NCBI GenBank assembly: GCA_900547045.1
Contig: URFB01000078.1
Span: 1-5,993, forward strand
Source of the DNA: an uncultured Mollicutes bacterium
GTDB lineage: Bacteria; Bacillota_I; Bacilli_A; Acholeplasmatales; Anaeroplasmataceae
Reading direction: 5' to 3'
DNA length: 5,993 nt
The position numbers were made by a program, and so were the translations under genes. Below, in pieces: positions 5,651 through 5,993 of the stretch. The first letter of the stretch is position 1. Each line of letters opens with the position of its first letter. The notes beneath the pieces were generated by a model. The model saw only the letters and a program-made list of their open reading frames with translations. It did no database searches and was not told the origin of the DNA.

Positions 5651-5993
5651 TTAATTATTTTCCTTTAGTTTTCTATTTAAATATTTTGGTAATTCTTCAA
5701 TAAATTTATATTTAGAAATACCAAGCTTAAGTAAAGAATTTTCAAGTGTTGTCTCAGCTACAAATTTATCTGCATCCTTACAAAGAAGCAATCCAATTGT
5801 ATTAGAGTCTACATCCGTTTTTTCAAGCTTATTTATGGCATTAACATAAAAGACAAGTTGTCCTAAATCAGCAGGAGTAAATTCACCTATTTTAACTTCA
5901 ATAACTACATATGCATGAATCTTTGTATGATACATTAATAAATCAATATAGAACTCTTTATTAGTAGGAGTTACTAATTTATATTCCTTACCT
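5651..5993 (-). CDS. Second YhcG/DUF1016-family nuclease, C-terminal part (runs off window)
   Basis: The frame is open from the window edge (first full codon Gly at 5990-5992) to TAA at 5651-5653, 113 residues. These cover most of the PDDEXK nuclease half: the Asp in FYIDLLMYH, Glu and Lys in IEVKIG, and Gln in DLGQLVFY, so the catalytic core is intact. The Met at 5935 (in LLMYHTK) is internal, not a start, because the sequence before it (GKEYKLVTPTNKEFYID) aligns with the neighbour. It is about 78% identical to residues 214-326 of the downstream copy (25 differences counted by hand), highest at the extreme C-terminus, where both end in YLNRKLKENN. It should be a full-length gene continuing beyond 5993, part of a tandem array. 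Confidence 0.9.
   Translation of the reverse strand, partial: GKEYKLVTPTNKEFYIDLLMYHTKIHAYVVIEVKIGEFTPADLGQLVFYVNAINKLEKTDVDSNTIGLLLCKDADKFVAETTLENSLLKLGISKYKFIEELPKYLNRKLKENN
5651..5993 (-). repeat. Tandem duplicated segment matching 4651-4992
   Basis: The DNA here is a diverged copy of the 3' third of the adjacent nuclease gene. Similarity is patchy: near-perfect over the last 70 or so bases before the stop and over the GKEYKLVTPTN segment, much lower around the region encoding residues 270-300. It stops essentially at the stop codon, as the sequences downstream of the two genes differ. It records a gene duplication and can serve as a substrate for homologous recombination. Confidence 0.75.

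Overview
The window is AT-rich DNA from a low-GC Gram-positive bacterium, most likely of the Bacilli/Erysipelotrichia/Mollicutes-related group. The evidence is an RNA polymerase delta subunit gene (rpoE), a family confined to low-GC Firmicutes, together with strong AGGAGG-type ribosome binding sites and TATAAT promoters. TGA is used as an ordinary stop: the response regulator ends at TGA straight after a canonical GFGYRLL C-terminus. The standard bacterial code therefore applies, not the Mycoplasma code.

Layout. Bases 1-138 are the 3' end of a gene whose product looks like a DUF1934/YwiB-type protein. A good sigma-A promoter (125-153) and ribosome binding site then lead into rpoE. The rpoE reading frame appears broken near its 5' end: the start with the good ribosome site (184) opens a frame that stops after 16 codons, and the conserved delta sequence continues in the +1 frame to 733, ending in a long Asp/Glu tail and an intrinsic terminator. 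Bases 766-1000 hold no protein gene, but have a TATAAT box followed by three consecutive hairpins with UCUCCC motifs between them; this is a candidate small RNA. A second promoter (extended -10 at 1001-1009) drives an OmpR-family response regulator and a membrane histidine kinase that overlap by ATGA and end at a strong terminator (3049-3080).

Next comes a gene with its own extended -10 promoter for a double zinc-ribbon, multi-pass membrane protein. It is cut in two by one in-frame TAA at 3690-3692 and the second half has no ribosome site of its own, so it is probably one gene with a nonsense mutation. A bidirectional terminator (4512-4550) separates it from the convergent minus-strand part of the window. 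That part has one complete gene for a PDDEXK nuclease of the YhcG/DUF1016 family and, 19 bp upstream of it, the 3' end of a second, diverged copy (about 78% identical over 113 residues, counted by hand) that runs off the window.

How they fit together: housekeeping transcription (rpoE), then an isolated signal-transduction pair with no obvious target gene beside it, then an accessory end with a decaying membrane gene and a tandem YhcG nuclease array. Two broken reading frames in 6 kb mean that either sequence error or real gene decay must be considered. No CRISPR array, tRNA, rRNA or insertion sequence was seen.
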